Assembly (NCBI GenBank): GCA_902766265.1 | Contig: CACXCY010000018.1 | Location: 1-8,445 of the forward strand | Direction: 5' to 3' | DNA length: 8,445 nucleotides | From: an uncultured Bacteroidota bacterium | GTDB lineage: Bacteria; Bacteroidota; Bacteroidia; Bacteroidales; P3 | Shown here: positions 1 to 6,777 of the stretch, piece by piece | Layout: every line of letters starts with the position of its first letter | How positions within the stretch are numbered: the stretch's first letter is position 1 | Program-made: the position numbers and the translations under genes | The notes under the pieces: model-generated | Told to the model about the DNA's origin: nothing | The model's input: only the letters and a program-made list of their open reading frames with translations | Databases searched by the model: none

Positions 1-41
1 CCGCCCCGCATCTTTTCCGCCCCCGTCGCCGGCCCCGCCGC

Positions 42-87
42 CCCCCGTCGGCCTGCCCAGCTGTCCCCCGTCGGCCCGCCCAGCCGT
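42..87. repeat. GC-rich 23-bp tandem duplication
   Basis: Two adjacent 23-bp copies (42-64 and 65-87) share a run of five C, then GTCGG, and end in GCCCAGC plus three bases. They differ at only two positions (54/77 and 62/85, both T to C). A degraded partial copy can be traced in the similar C-rich stretch at about 20-40. The unit length is not a multiple of three, so a protein-coding role is unlikely, although all three forward frames are open across the C-rich stretch. The copies end directly before a T-run (87-93). The block lies upstream of the first promoter and may be the tail of an upstream intergenic region. No function can be assigned. Confidence 0.75.
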
Positions 88-138
88 TTTTTTCCACATT
101 TAATGCCTCCAAACCGCCTTAAAATGACATAAAAAGAG

Positions 139-146
139 TATCTTTG
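139..146 (+). promoter_or_regulatory. Bacteroidota-type -7 promoter box
   Basis: TATCTTTG matches the TAnnTTTG -7 consensus read by the primary sigma factor of Bacteroidota. It lies about 80 bases upstream of the first start codon, in a locally AT-rich stretch between GC-rich blocks. A good -33 TTTG element is not present at the usual distance, so the promoter may be weak or activator-dependent. Transcription would start near 150-155 and give an A-rich leader of about 75 nt. This is the only convincing promoter of this type I found in the window, so it may serve several downstream genes. Confidence 0.6.
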
Positions 147-147
147 C

Positions 148-174
148 ATTGTGCCCTAAGGGAGAGGGTGCAAT
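148..174 (+). promoter_or_regulatory. Inverted repeat overlapping the predicted transcription start
   Basis: Bases 148-157 (ATTGTGCCCT) can pair with 165-174 (AGGGTGCAAT) over ten positions, eight of them Watson-Crick and two G-U, around a 7-base loop. It begins only two bases after the -7 box. It could therefore be an operator bound as DNA by a dimeric regulator, or a hairpin near the 5' end of the leader RNA affecting stability or translation. No U-run follows, so it is not an intrinsic terminator. The pairing is seen directly; the regulatory role is inference. Confidence 0.4.
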
Positions 175-226
175 ATAGTGAGTTGAAACAGAACTAAAAA
201 GTGATTAATCATAAAACAACAAGACC

Positions 227-787
227 ATGAAAAAGGCAATTCTCCTCCTCGTGCTGGGTGCCCTGCTGGGCGGCTCCGCCATGGCGCAGGTCGACTGGAA
301 GACCATCCAGCAGGCCGCCGCTCTCGACAGCACGAACCAAAAGATGATCTTCGTCGACTTCTCCACCTCCTGGTGCGGATGGTGCAAGCGCATGGACCGC
401 GAGACCTTCAACGACCAGGTGGTGAGCGCCATCCTGAACAAGTACTTCGTCCCCGTGAAGTTCAACGCCGAGGGCAACGACGACTTCATCTGGAACGGCG
501 CCCGCTTCACCGGCACGCCCGCCCATGCCAACGGCCACCCCGGCACCCACCAGTTCAAGACCATCATCCTCGGCGAGAAGACCGGCTACCCCTCCTTCGC
601 CATCTTCACCCCGCAACGCACCATCATGCAGATCCTCGAGGGCTACCAGTCGGCCTACGACTTCCAGAAGATACTCTGGTACATCGTCAACAACGACTAC
701 GTGCGCTACTCGTTCGACAACTACAGCCAGATTTTCGACGAACAGATTAAACCCGACATGATGCGCAAGCTCGGCTTGGCGCGATAG
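227..787 (+). CDS. Exported thioredoxin-fold protein with CGWC active site
   Basis: A 186-residue protein expected outside the cytoplasm. Residues 1-20 form a classic signal peptide (KK, a Leu-rich core, then Ala-Met-Ala before Gln21); there is no lipobox Cys. The mature part is a thioredoxin fold: FVDFSTSWCGWCKRM carries the redox pair C50/C53, and YPSF (121-124) supplies the cis-Pro (P122) facing the active site. Residues about 82-115 form an insert between the thioredoxin strands and contain H100, H104 and H108. Such inserts occur in Bacteroidota thioredoxin_7/SoxW-like proteins. The likely role is thiol-disulfide exchange or reduction of envelope proteins; the partner is unknown. The ATG follows an A-rich leader and gives the intact signal peptide, which fixes the start. 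The gene is first after the promoter at 139-146 and lies 11 bases before the thioesterase. The fold is certain; the exact substrate is not. Confidence 0.9.
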   Translation: MKKAILLLVLGALLGGSAMAQVDWKTIQQAAALDSTNQKMIFVDFSTSWCGWCKRMDRETFNDQVVSAILNKYFVPVKFNAEGNDDFIWNGARFTGTPAHANGHPGTHQFKTIILGEKTGYPSFAIFTPQRTIMQILEGYQSAYDFQKILWYIVNNDYVRYSFDNYSQIFDEQIKPDMMRKLGLAR

Positions 788-798
788 GTGGGACGCGA

Positions 799-1236
799 AT
801 GGGCAGCACCTCACAGCAGAACCTCACCGAATGGGCACGCCGCTGCTTTGCCGACGACCGCTACGCCACCCAGGCCACGGGCGCCGTGGTTGACAGCGCC
901 GGCGCCTCCGGCCGCCAGGGCAGCGCCCGCTGCCGTCTGGCCCTGCAGCCGCACCACCGCAACGCCCGCGGCGCCGTGATGGGCGGCGTCTACTACACCC
1001 TGGCCGACTTTGCCGCCGCCATAGCCATGAACGCCGGCGAGGCCGCCACGGGAGAGCTCCACTGGGTGTCGCTCGAAAGCTCCGTCCACTTCCTCGCCCA
1101 ACCGCGCGGCGACACGCTCGAGGCCTCGGCACGGTGCCTGCACCACGGCACCACAACCTGCCTCTACGAAGTGTGCGTCAGCGAGCAGCAGCGCCTGCTG
1201 GCACGCGTCGAAGTGCGCGGCATCAGGACCCCCTGA
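799..1236 (+). CDS. PaaI-like hotdog-fold acyl-CoA thioesterase
   Basis: A 145-residue cytoplasmic protein of the usual length for a single hotdog domain. The diagnostic block is HHRNARGAVMGGVYYTLADF at residues 52-71. It gives N55, the G62-G63 turn before the central helix, and D70, at the positions that form the active site in PaaI-type enzymes. The His normally preceding the Gly-Gly pair is Met61 here, a substitution I believe also occurs in Firmicutes members. Later strands (HWVSLESSVHFLAQPRGDTLEASAR) fit the fold's sheet. The expected reaction is hydrolysis of a small or aromatic acyl-CoA to the acid and CoA, probably as a dimer or tetramer. It starts 11 bases after the thioredoxin-like gene, so the two are probably co-transcribed. 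No aromatic degradation genes are nearby, so housekeeping removal of stray acyl-CoAs is as likely as a dedicated pathway. Confidence 0.85.
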   Translation: MGSTSQQNLTEWARRCFADDRYATQATGAVVDSAGASGRQGSARCRLALQPHHRNARGAVMGGVYYTLADFAAAIAMNAGEAATGELHWVSLESSVHFLAQPRGDTLEASARCLHHGTTTCLYEVCVSEQQRLLARVEVRGIRTP

Positions 1237-1304
1237 GCCCACCCCCACGGGCATACCGGCTCCCCACGGAGCAAGAACCAAAGCAAACAAGAAACCATTT
1301 GTCT

Positions 1305-4300
1305 ATGCAATACAAAGAATACAAGCAATTGAACCTTACCCAGATTGGTGAGGAAGTGCGCAAGTTATGGGAAACAGAACGGACCTTCGAGCAAGGCCAG
1401 CGTCTCGCCGAGGGCCATCCGTCCTTCGTGTTCTACGACGGCCCCCCGTCGGCCAACGGCAAGCCGGGCATCCACCACGTCATGGCCCGCACCATCAAGG
1501 ACGTCTTCTGCCGCTACAAGGCGCAGAAGGGCTACCTCGTGGAGCGCAAAGCCGGCTGGGACACCCACGGACTGCCCGTGGAGCTCGGCGTGGAGAAGAA
1601 CCTCGGCATCACCAAGGAGGACATCGGCAAGAAAATCAGCGTAGACGAATACAACCAGGCCTGCCGCCAGGAGGTGCTGAAATACAAAGACCTCTGGGAC
1701 GAGCTCACCCGCCAGATGGGCTACTGGGTCGACCTGGAGCATCCCTACATCACCTTCGACAACGAGTATATCGAAACGCTCTGGTACCTGCTGAAGCGTC
1801 TCTACGACAAGGGGCTGCTCTACAAGGGCTACACCATACAGCCCTTCTCGCCCGCCGCCGGCACCGGCCTCTCGAGCCACGAGCTGAACATGCCCGGCTG
1901 CTACCGCGACGTGAAGGACACCACCTGCGTGGCCATGTTCCGCATCACCGACCCCGCCGCCGCATCGCGCCTCACGGCCGACACCCAGGGACTGCCGCTC
2001 TACGCCATAGCGTGGACCACCACCCCGTGGACCCTGCCGTCGAACACCGCCCTCTGCGTGGGACCCTCCATCGACTACAACTTTGTCCGCACCGTCAACC
2101 CCTATAGCGGCGACCCCTGCGTCGTCATCCTGGGCGCCCCGCTGATGGGCTCCTTCTTCAAGAACCCCGACGCCCGCTTCGAGGACTACAAGCCGGGCGA
2201 CAAGGAACTGCCCTATGAGGTGCTGGCCACCTGCAAGGGTACCGACCTCGAAGGGCTGCGCTACGAGCAGCTCATCCCCTGGGTCAAACCCACAGCCGTG
2301 GGCGACGGCGGCAAGACCGAGCGCTGGGACGGCAAGGACGACTCGTTCCGCATCATCCTGGGCGACTACGTGACCACCGAGGACGGTACCGGCATCGTGC
2401 ACATCGCCCCCACCTTCGGCGCCGACGACGCCCGCGTGGCCAAGAAGGCCGGCATCGGCTCGCTGCTGATGTTCGACCGCGACGGCCGCCAGATGCCCAT
2501 GGTCGACCGCCAGGGTCGCTTCTGTCTGCTCGACACCCTCGACCCCGCCTTTGTCGAGGCCAAGGTCGACGTGGAGCGCTACAAACCCTACGAAGGCAAG
2601 TACGTCAAGAACGCCTACGACGCCACCAAGACCGACAAGGACATGTCGCTCGACATCGAGATTGTCGTCATGCTCAAGAACGAGGGCAAGCTCTTCAAGA
2701 GCGAGAAGCACACCCACAGCTATCCCCACTGCTGGCGCACCGACAAGCCGGTGCTCTACTACCCCCTGGACAGCTGGTTTATCCGCACCACCGCCCTGCG
2801 CGACCGCATGATTGAACTCAACAAGACCATCAACTGGAAACCCGAAGCCACCGGCACCGGCCGCTTCGGCAACTGGCTCGAGAATATCGTGGACTGGAAC
2901 CTCAGCCGCTCCCGCTACTGGGGGACACCTCTGCCCATCTGGCGCACCGACGACGGCAAGGAGGAGAAGTGCATAGGCAGCGTGGCCGAGCTGCGCAGCG
3001 AGATTGACAAGGCCGTGGCCGCCGGATTCATGAAGGACAACCCCTACGGCAGCGACGACTTCAAGGCCTTCGACCTGCACCGTCCCTATATCGACAACGT
3101 GGTGCTCGTCTCGCCCTCGGGCAAGAGGATGACCCGCGAACCCGACCTGATTGACGTCTGGTTCGACAGCGGCGCCATGCCCTATGCCCAGATACACTAC
3201 ATGGGTGGCGACCTGAGGCCCGACCAGTTCCCCGCCGACTTCATCGCCGAGGGCGTCGACCAGACACGCGGATGGTTCTACACCCTCCATGCCATCGCCA
3301 CCATGGCGTTCGACAGCGTGGCGTTCAAGAACGTCATCTCCAACGGCCTGGTGCTCGACAAGAACGGCAACAAGATGTCGAAACGTCTCGGCAATGCGGT
3401 GGACCCCTTCGAGACCATCGGTAAATACGGCCCCGACGCCACCCGCTGGTACATGATTACCAACTCGCAGCCGTGGGACAACCTGAAGTTCGATGTGGAA
3501 GGCGTGGACGAGGTGCGCCGCAAGCTCTTCGGCACCCTCTACAACACCTATAGCTTCTTCGCCCTCTATGCCAACCTCGACCATTTCGAGTACAAGGAGC
3601 CAGACCTCCCCAACGAGCGTCGCCCCGAGATAGACCGCTGGATTCTCTCCCAGCTCAACAGTTTGGTCAAGACCGTGGACGAGGCCTACGCCGACTATGA
3701 ACCCACCAAGGCGGGCCGCGCCGTGCAGGAGTTTGTCGACGCCTACCTGAGCAACTGGTATGTGCGCCTCTGCCGCCGTCGCTTCTGGAAGGGCGACTAC
3801 ACGGAGGACAAGATTTCGGCCTATCAGACGCTCTATACCTGTCTGGAGACGTTGGCACGCCTCATGGCTCCCATAGCTCCTTTCTTCAGCGAACGGATGT
3901 TCCTTGACCTCAACGCCGTGACACATCGCCTGGAGGTGGCTTCGGTGCACCACGCGTCGTTCCCCACAGTGAACGAGGCGTTGATAGACAAGTCGCTCGA
4001 GGAGCGCATGCAGCTGGCCCAGCAGATATGCTCCATGGTGCTGGCCTTGCGCAAGAAGAGCAGTTTGCGTGTGCGTCAGCCGCTCGCCAAGATAACCATC
4101 CCCGTGTCGGGCGACCATGTGCGCAGCCAGATAGAGGCCGTGCAGCATCTGATATGCAGCGAGGTCAACGTGAAGGAGATAGAGTTTCTCGATGCCGCCA
4201 ACAATATGCTGGTCAAGAGCATCAAGCCCAACTTCAAGACCCTAGGTCCGCGCTACGGCAAGATAATGAAGGCCATCAGCGCCGCCATCCTCGGCTTCAG

Positions 4301-4730
4301 CCAGCAGCAGATTGCCGCCCTCGAGAACGAGGGCCGTTGCGACCTCACCATCGAGGGACGGCCCGTGGAGATACTCCTCTCCGACGTGGAGATAGCCACG
4401 CAGGACATCCCCGGATGGGTGGTGGCCAACGAAGGCATGCTCACGGTGGCTCTCGACATCACGCTGACTCCCGACCTGGTGGATGAAGGCATCGCCCGTG
4501 AGTTGGTGAACCGCATACAGAACATCCGCAAAGAGGGCTTCGACGTGACCGACCGCATTGTCGTGGACCTCGTCAGCGGCGAATGGGACAACGCGGTGCG
4601 CCGCCACATGGACTACATCTGCAACGAGACGCTCACCGACCGCCTCACGCTGGTGCCCGAGATGAAGGATGGCACACCCATTGAACTCCTTGACGGCCAG
4701 AATACACAGATAAAGATAGCGAAAGTGTAG
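1305..4730 (+). CDS. ileS: Isoleucyl-tRNA synthetase, IleRS2-like with altered HIGH motif
   Basis: A 1141-residue cytoplasmic class I synthetase that charges tRNA-Ile with isoleucine using ATP. The Rossmann-fold catalytic core begins with FVFYDGPPSANGKPGIHH; the HIGH-equivalent is G55-I56-H57-H58, i.e. first and third positions swapped. The CP1 editing domain shows the Thr-rich strand TTTPWTLPSN (from T238) and GTGIVHIAPTFGADD (361-375), which includes the editing aspartate region. The catalytic half resumes with WNLSRSRYWGTPLPIW and DQTRGWFYTLH, and ends with the KMSKR loop (690-694). An anticodon-binding helical domain and a long C-terminal region follow, without the paired-Cys zinc site of IleRS1. 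These traits fit the eukaryote-like IleRS2 clade. The ATG at 1305 was chosen because the in-frame extension to 1134 overlaps the thioesterase and reads as non-protein-like Arg/Pro/Ala sequence. It lies 68 bases after the thioesterase; no separate promoter is obvious. Confidence 0.97.
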   Translation: MQYKEYKQLNLTQIGEEVRKLWETERTFEQGQRLAEGHPSFVFYDGPPSANGKPGIHHVMARTIKDVFCRYKAQKGYLVERKAGWDTHGLPVELGVEKNLGITKEDIGKKISVDEYNQACRQEVLKYKDLWDELTRQMGYWVDLEHPYITFDNEYIETLWYLLKRLYDKGLLYKGYTIQPFSPAAGTGLSSHELNMPGCYRDVKDTTCVAMFRITDPAAASRLTADTQGLPLYAIAWTTTPWTLPSNTALCVGPSIDYNFVRTVNPYSGDPCVVILGAPLMGSFFKNPDARFEDYKPGDKELPYEVLATCKGTDLEGLRYEQLIPWVKPTAVGDGGKTERWDGKDDSFRIILGDYVTTEDGTGIVHIAPTFGADDARVAKKAGIGSLLMFDRDGRQMPMVDRQGRFCLLDTLDPAFVEAKVDVERYKPYEGKYVKNAYDATKTDKDMSLDIEIVVMLKNEGKLFKSEKHTHSYPHCWRTDKPVLYYPLDSWFIRTTALRDRMIELNKTINWKPEATGTGRFGNWLENIVDWNLSRSRYWGTPLPIWRTDDGKEEKCIGSVAELRSEIDKAVAAGFMKDNPYGSDDFKAFDLHRPYIDNVVLVSPSGKRMTREPDLIDVWFDSGAMPYAQIHYMGGDLRPDQFPADFIAEGVDQTRGWFYTLHAIATMAFDSVAFKNVISNGLVLDKNGNKMSKRLGNAVDPFETIGKYGPDATRWYMITNSQPWDNLKFDVEGVDEVRRKLFGTLYNTYSFFALYANLDHFEYKEPDLPNERRPEIDRWILSQLNSLVKTVDEAYADYEPTKAGRAVQEFVDAYLSNWYVRLCRRRFWKGDYTEDKISAYQTLYTCLETLARLMAPIAPFFSERMFLDLNAVTHRLEVASVHHASFPTVNEALIDKSLEERMQLAQQICSMVLALRKKSSLRVRQPLAKITIPVSGDHVRSQIEAVQHLICSEVNVKEIEFLDAANNMLVKSIKPNFKTLGPRYGKIMKAISAAILGFSQQQIAALENEGRCDLTIEGRPVEILLSDVEIATQDIPGWVVANEGMLTVALDITLTPDLVDEGIARELVNRIQNIRKEGFDVTDRIVVDLVSGEWDNAVRRHMDYICNETLTDRLTLVPEMKDGTPIELLDGQNTQIKIAKV

Positions 4731-4760
4731 GAACCAGGAGAACCAGCAGCTCTGGTATGG

Positions 4761-4850
4761 CTAGTACAACTAGTATAGCTAGTAGGACTAGTATGACTAG
4801 TACAACTAGAGATACTAGAGATACTAGAAATACTAGCACTACTAGTTACC
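4761..4850. repeat. Ten-unit 9-bp CTAG array
   Basis: Ten consecutive 9-bp units each start with CTAG, at 4761, 4770, 4779, 4788, 4797, 4806, 4815, 4824, 4833 and 4842. All 40 tetramer bases are invariant, while the five-base spacers vary. Units 1-5 have TA plus three variable bases, units 6-8 have purine-rich AGATA or AAATA, and units 9-10 differ again. Units 1 and 5 are identical, as are 6 and 7, showing recent or retained duplication. The array lies 30 bases after the ileS stop and ends 23 bases before the start of the four-helix-bundle gene. Because CTAG is self-complementary, the array offers ten palindromic sites in DNA, or a chain of possible 4-bp stems with 5-nt loops in RNA. The frame of the downstream gene is open through it, with an ATG at 4757. 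I do not recognise a named element. Confidence 0.95.
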
Positions 4851-4873
4851 CAAGAAAAAAAAGCAGAAAAACG

Positions 4874-5515
4874 ATGCAATACACCTCCATCTACAAGCAG
4901 GTCCCCAAATACAAAGACCTCCGTTTGTATCAGAAATCTGAGACATTGGTATTGTTGACGGATGTGTTTTGCAAGCGATTCCTCCCACTCTACGGCGACC
5001 GTACCGTCGACCAGATGAACCAAGCTGCCCGTAGCGGCAAACAGAACATAGTGGAGGGGTGTGAGGCGGCCATGACGAGCAGTGAAACGGAGGTAAAACT
5101 GATCAATGTGGCACGTGCCAGCTTTCAGGAGCTGCGTGAGGATTATGAGGACTATTTGAAGAAGCACTCGCTACCGGTCTGGGATAACAGCCACCCGCGT
5201 TACGGGTCCATGCTTGATTTCTGCCGACAGAACAATGACTATGCTGCTTATCAGCCGTTAGCAGAAAAGCTCAGTGCCGAAGAGTTCTGCAACATGGCGT
5301 TGACGGTGTGTCACTTTACCGACAAGATGTTCGATTCCTATCTGAAGCATCTTGAGGAGCGATTCAAGGAGGATGGTGGTATCAAGGAGCGGATGCATGC
5401 CGTCCGCACCGGCTATCGTCAGAAATTAGACACTAGGATGAAAGACCTTGAAGAAGAAAACAATCGTCTGAGGACTGAAAACGCAGAGCTGAAAAGGAAG
5501 CTTGGAATAGTATAA
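4874..5515 (+). CDS. S23-like four-helix-bundle protein with coiled-coil suffix
   Basis: A 213-residue protein, probably cytoplasmic. Residues about 14-95 match the S23/TIGR02436 four-helix-bundle pattern: helix 1 around LYQKSETLVLLTDVFCKRF, then the hallmark QAARSGKQNIVEG (50-62) and helix 3 around ETEVKLINVARASFQELRED. Residues about 105-170 resemble the suffix region of Bacteroidota proteins annotated as four helix bundle suffix domain. The tail is a predicted coiled coil with leucines at 192, 199 and 206 in heptad spacing, suggesting self-association. Relatives include proteins encoded in 23S rRNA intervening sequences and the Avd protein of diversity-generating retroelements, a basic oligomer that binds nucleic acid; this protein's function is unknown. 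The start at 4874 gives the family-like N-terminus; an in-frame ATG at 4757 would add 39 Ser/Thr/Arg-rich residues translated from the CTAG array. Base composition is visibly more AT-rich than ileS, hinting at transfer or weak codon selection. It is 26 bases before the amidohydrolase. Confidence 0.85.
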   Translation: MQYTSIYKQVPKYKDLRLYQKSETLVLLTDVFCKRFLPLYGDRTVDQMNQAARSGKQNIVEGCEAAMTSSETEVKLINVARASFQELREDYEDYLKKHSLPVWDNSHPRYGSMLDFCRQNNDYAAYQPLAEKLSAEEFCNMALTVCHFTDKMFDSYLKHLEERFKEDGGIKERMHAVRTGYRQKLDTRMKDLEEENNRLRTENAELKRKLGIV

Positions 5516-5541
5516 TTGGATGGTCTGATAAAAGATAAAAC

Positions 5542-6759
5542 ATGACACAACAACTCATTGATACCATAAAGCAACTGGCCCACGGACAGCGGGAGGAGGT
5601 GATAGAATGCCGGCGGCATCTGCATCGCCATCCGGAGCTCTCGCAGCAGGAATACAAGACGATGGAGTTTGTGGCTGCCAAGTTGCGCGAATTCGGCCTC
5701 AACCCCAAGACGGGCATCGGCCGCACGGGCTGCATGGCCATGATACGCGGCGGCATAGAGCCGGACAGCTATTGCGTGGCACTGCGCGCCGACTACGACG
5801 CTCTGCCGCTGGAGGAGGCCACGGGACTGCCGTTCGCTTCGGAGAACCCTGGCGTGATGCATGCCTGCGGCCACGACATGCACACGTCGTCACTGCTGGG
5901 CGCGGCCAAGATTCTGTCCGCTCTCAAAGACCAGCTGCACGGCAGCGTGATGCTGATATTCGAGCCCTCGGAGGAGATGTACCCTGGCGGCGCGCGGATG
6001 ATGATGGACGATGGTCTCTTCGACGAGGTGACTCCCGACGAGATATATTCGTTTCACTGCCTGCCTGAGATGGAGTGCGGCCGCATCGGCATGCGCAAAG
6101 GCAAATACATGGCTTCGACCGACGAGCTTTATTGGACGGTGAAAGGGGTGGGCGGCCATGGTGCCACGCCGCATTTGAGCGTGGACCCCATCCTTATCGC
6201 GTCGCACATCGTGGTGGCGTTGCAGCAGGTGGTGTCGCGCAATGCGTCGCCGATGATGCCCACCACGCTGTCGTTCGGCAAATTCATAGGCAGCGGAAGA
6301 ACCAACATCATCCCCGATGAGGTGAAGATGGAGGGCATCATCCGCACCTTTGACGAGAAATGGCGCCTTGAGGCACACGACAAGATTCGCAAAATCAGTT
6401 GCGGTATTGCCGAGAGTATGGGCGGTTCGTGCGACTTGTTCATCGACTACGGCTATCCCTACGTGGTCAACGATGACCAGTGCACGCAGCAGGTCTACGA
6501 CAACGGCTGTGCCTATCTCGGCGCCGACAAGGTGGACTGGCTCGACATGCGTATGACGGCCGAGGACTTCGCTTTCTTTGCCCAGAAGATTCCTGCCTGC
6601 TATTTCAGGGTGGGTGTCCATGTGCCGGACACACCGTTCTGCAACCTGCATCGTCCCAACCTGATAGTCGACGAGCGCAGTATCGAGTTGGCCAGCGGCT
6701 TTGTGGCCTACAACGCTTTCCGCGCCTTGGAGAACCGCTGCAAGAAAACTGTTTCATAA
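5542..6759 (+). CDS. M20-family (M20D) metal-dependent amidohydrolase
   Basis: A 405-residue cytoplasmic hydrolase of normal length for the N-acyl amino acid/hippurate/IAA-amino acid amidohydrolase group. It opens with the family pattern RRHLHRHPELSQQEYKT (24-40). Metal ligands are visible: C109 and H111 in MHACGHDMH, the E144-E145 pair in EPSEEMYPGGA (catalytic base plus ligand), H172 in SFHCLPEM and H370 near the C-terminus in NLHRPN. The lid/dimerisation domain contains GGHGATPH (204-211), where a His usually reaches into the partner's active site. All key residues are present, so it should be active in cleaving an amide bond between an acyl group and an amino acid, with two metal ions. 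The substrate cannot be read from sequence; alternatives include diaminopimelate deacetylation or dipeptide cleavage. The start ATG follows an A-rich leader. It lies 26 bases after the four-helix-bundle gene and 18 before the MATE gene, so it is probably co-transcribed with the exporter. Confidence 0.93.
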   Translation: MTQQLIDTIKQLAHGQREEVIECRRHLHRHPELSQQEYKTMEFVAAKLREFGLNPKTGIGRTGCMAMIRGGIEPDSYCVALRADYDALPLEEATGLPFASENPGVMHACGHDMHTSSLLGAAKILSALKDQLHGSVMLIFEPSEEMYPGGARMMMDDGLFDEVTPDEIYSFHCLPEMECGRIGMRKGKYMASTDELYWTVKGVGGHGATPHLSVDPILIASHIVVALQQVVSRNASPMMPTTLSFGKFIGSGRTNIIPDEVKMEGIIRTFDEKWRLEAHDKIRKISCGIAESMGGSCDLFIDYGYPYVVNDDQCTQQVYDNGCAYLGADKVDWLDMRMTAEDFAFFAQKIPACYFRVGVHVPDTPFCNLHRPNLIVDERSIELASGFVAYNAFRALENRCKKTVS

Positions 6760-6777
6760 GCAAAGACGACCGCTGCA

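Noticed and set aside
1..132. Forward frame open from the window edge to a TAA at 130-132, as the end of an upstream gene
   Set aside because: All three forward frames are open in this C-rich stretch, the translation is low-complexity Pro/Ala, and the 23-bp duplication would break the frame.
1134..1304. In-frame upstream extension of ileS with an earlier ATG
   Set aside because: It overlaps the thioesterase in another frame, reads as Arg/Pro/Ala-rich sequence without family similarity, and the normal Bacteroidota IleRS N-terminus begins at 1305.
1365..4148. Long open frame on the minus strand opposite ileS
   Set aside because: It mirrors the codon bias of ileS in GC-rich DNA; the Val/Gly/His-rich translation matches no family and ileS is unambiguous on the + strand.
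4742..4756. Small stem ACCAG/CTGGT with 5-base loop after ileS, as a terminator
   Set aside because: The stem has only five pairs and no T-run follows; at most it is a minor structure before the CTAG array.
4761..4850. CRISPR array
   Set aside because: The constant part is four bases and the variable part five, far too short for CRISPR repeats and spacers, and no cas genes are present.
1305..4900. Identical first ten coding bases (ATGCAATACA) in ileS and the four-helix-bundle gene
   Set aside because: The similarity ends after three codons apart from a shared Tyr-Lys-Gln; the proteins are unrelated and the upstream sequences differ, so chance is the simplest reading.
4874..5515. Diversity-generating retroelement with the four-helix-bundle protein as Avd
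   Set aside because: No reverse transcriptase, template repeat or variable repeat is visible; only the fold family is shared.
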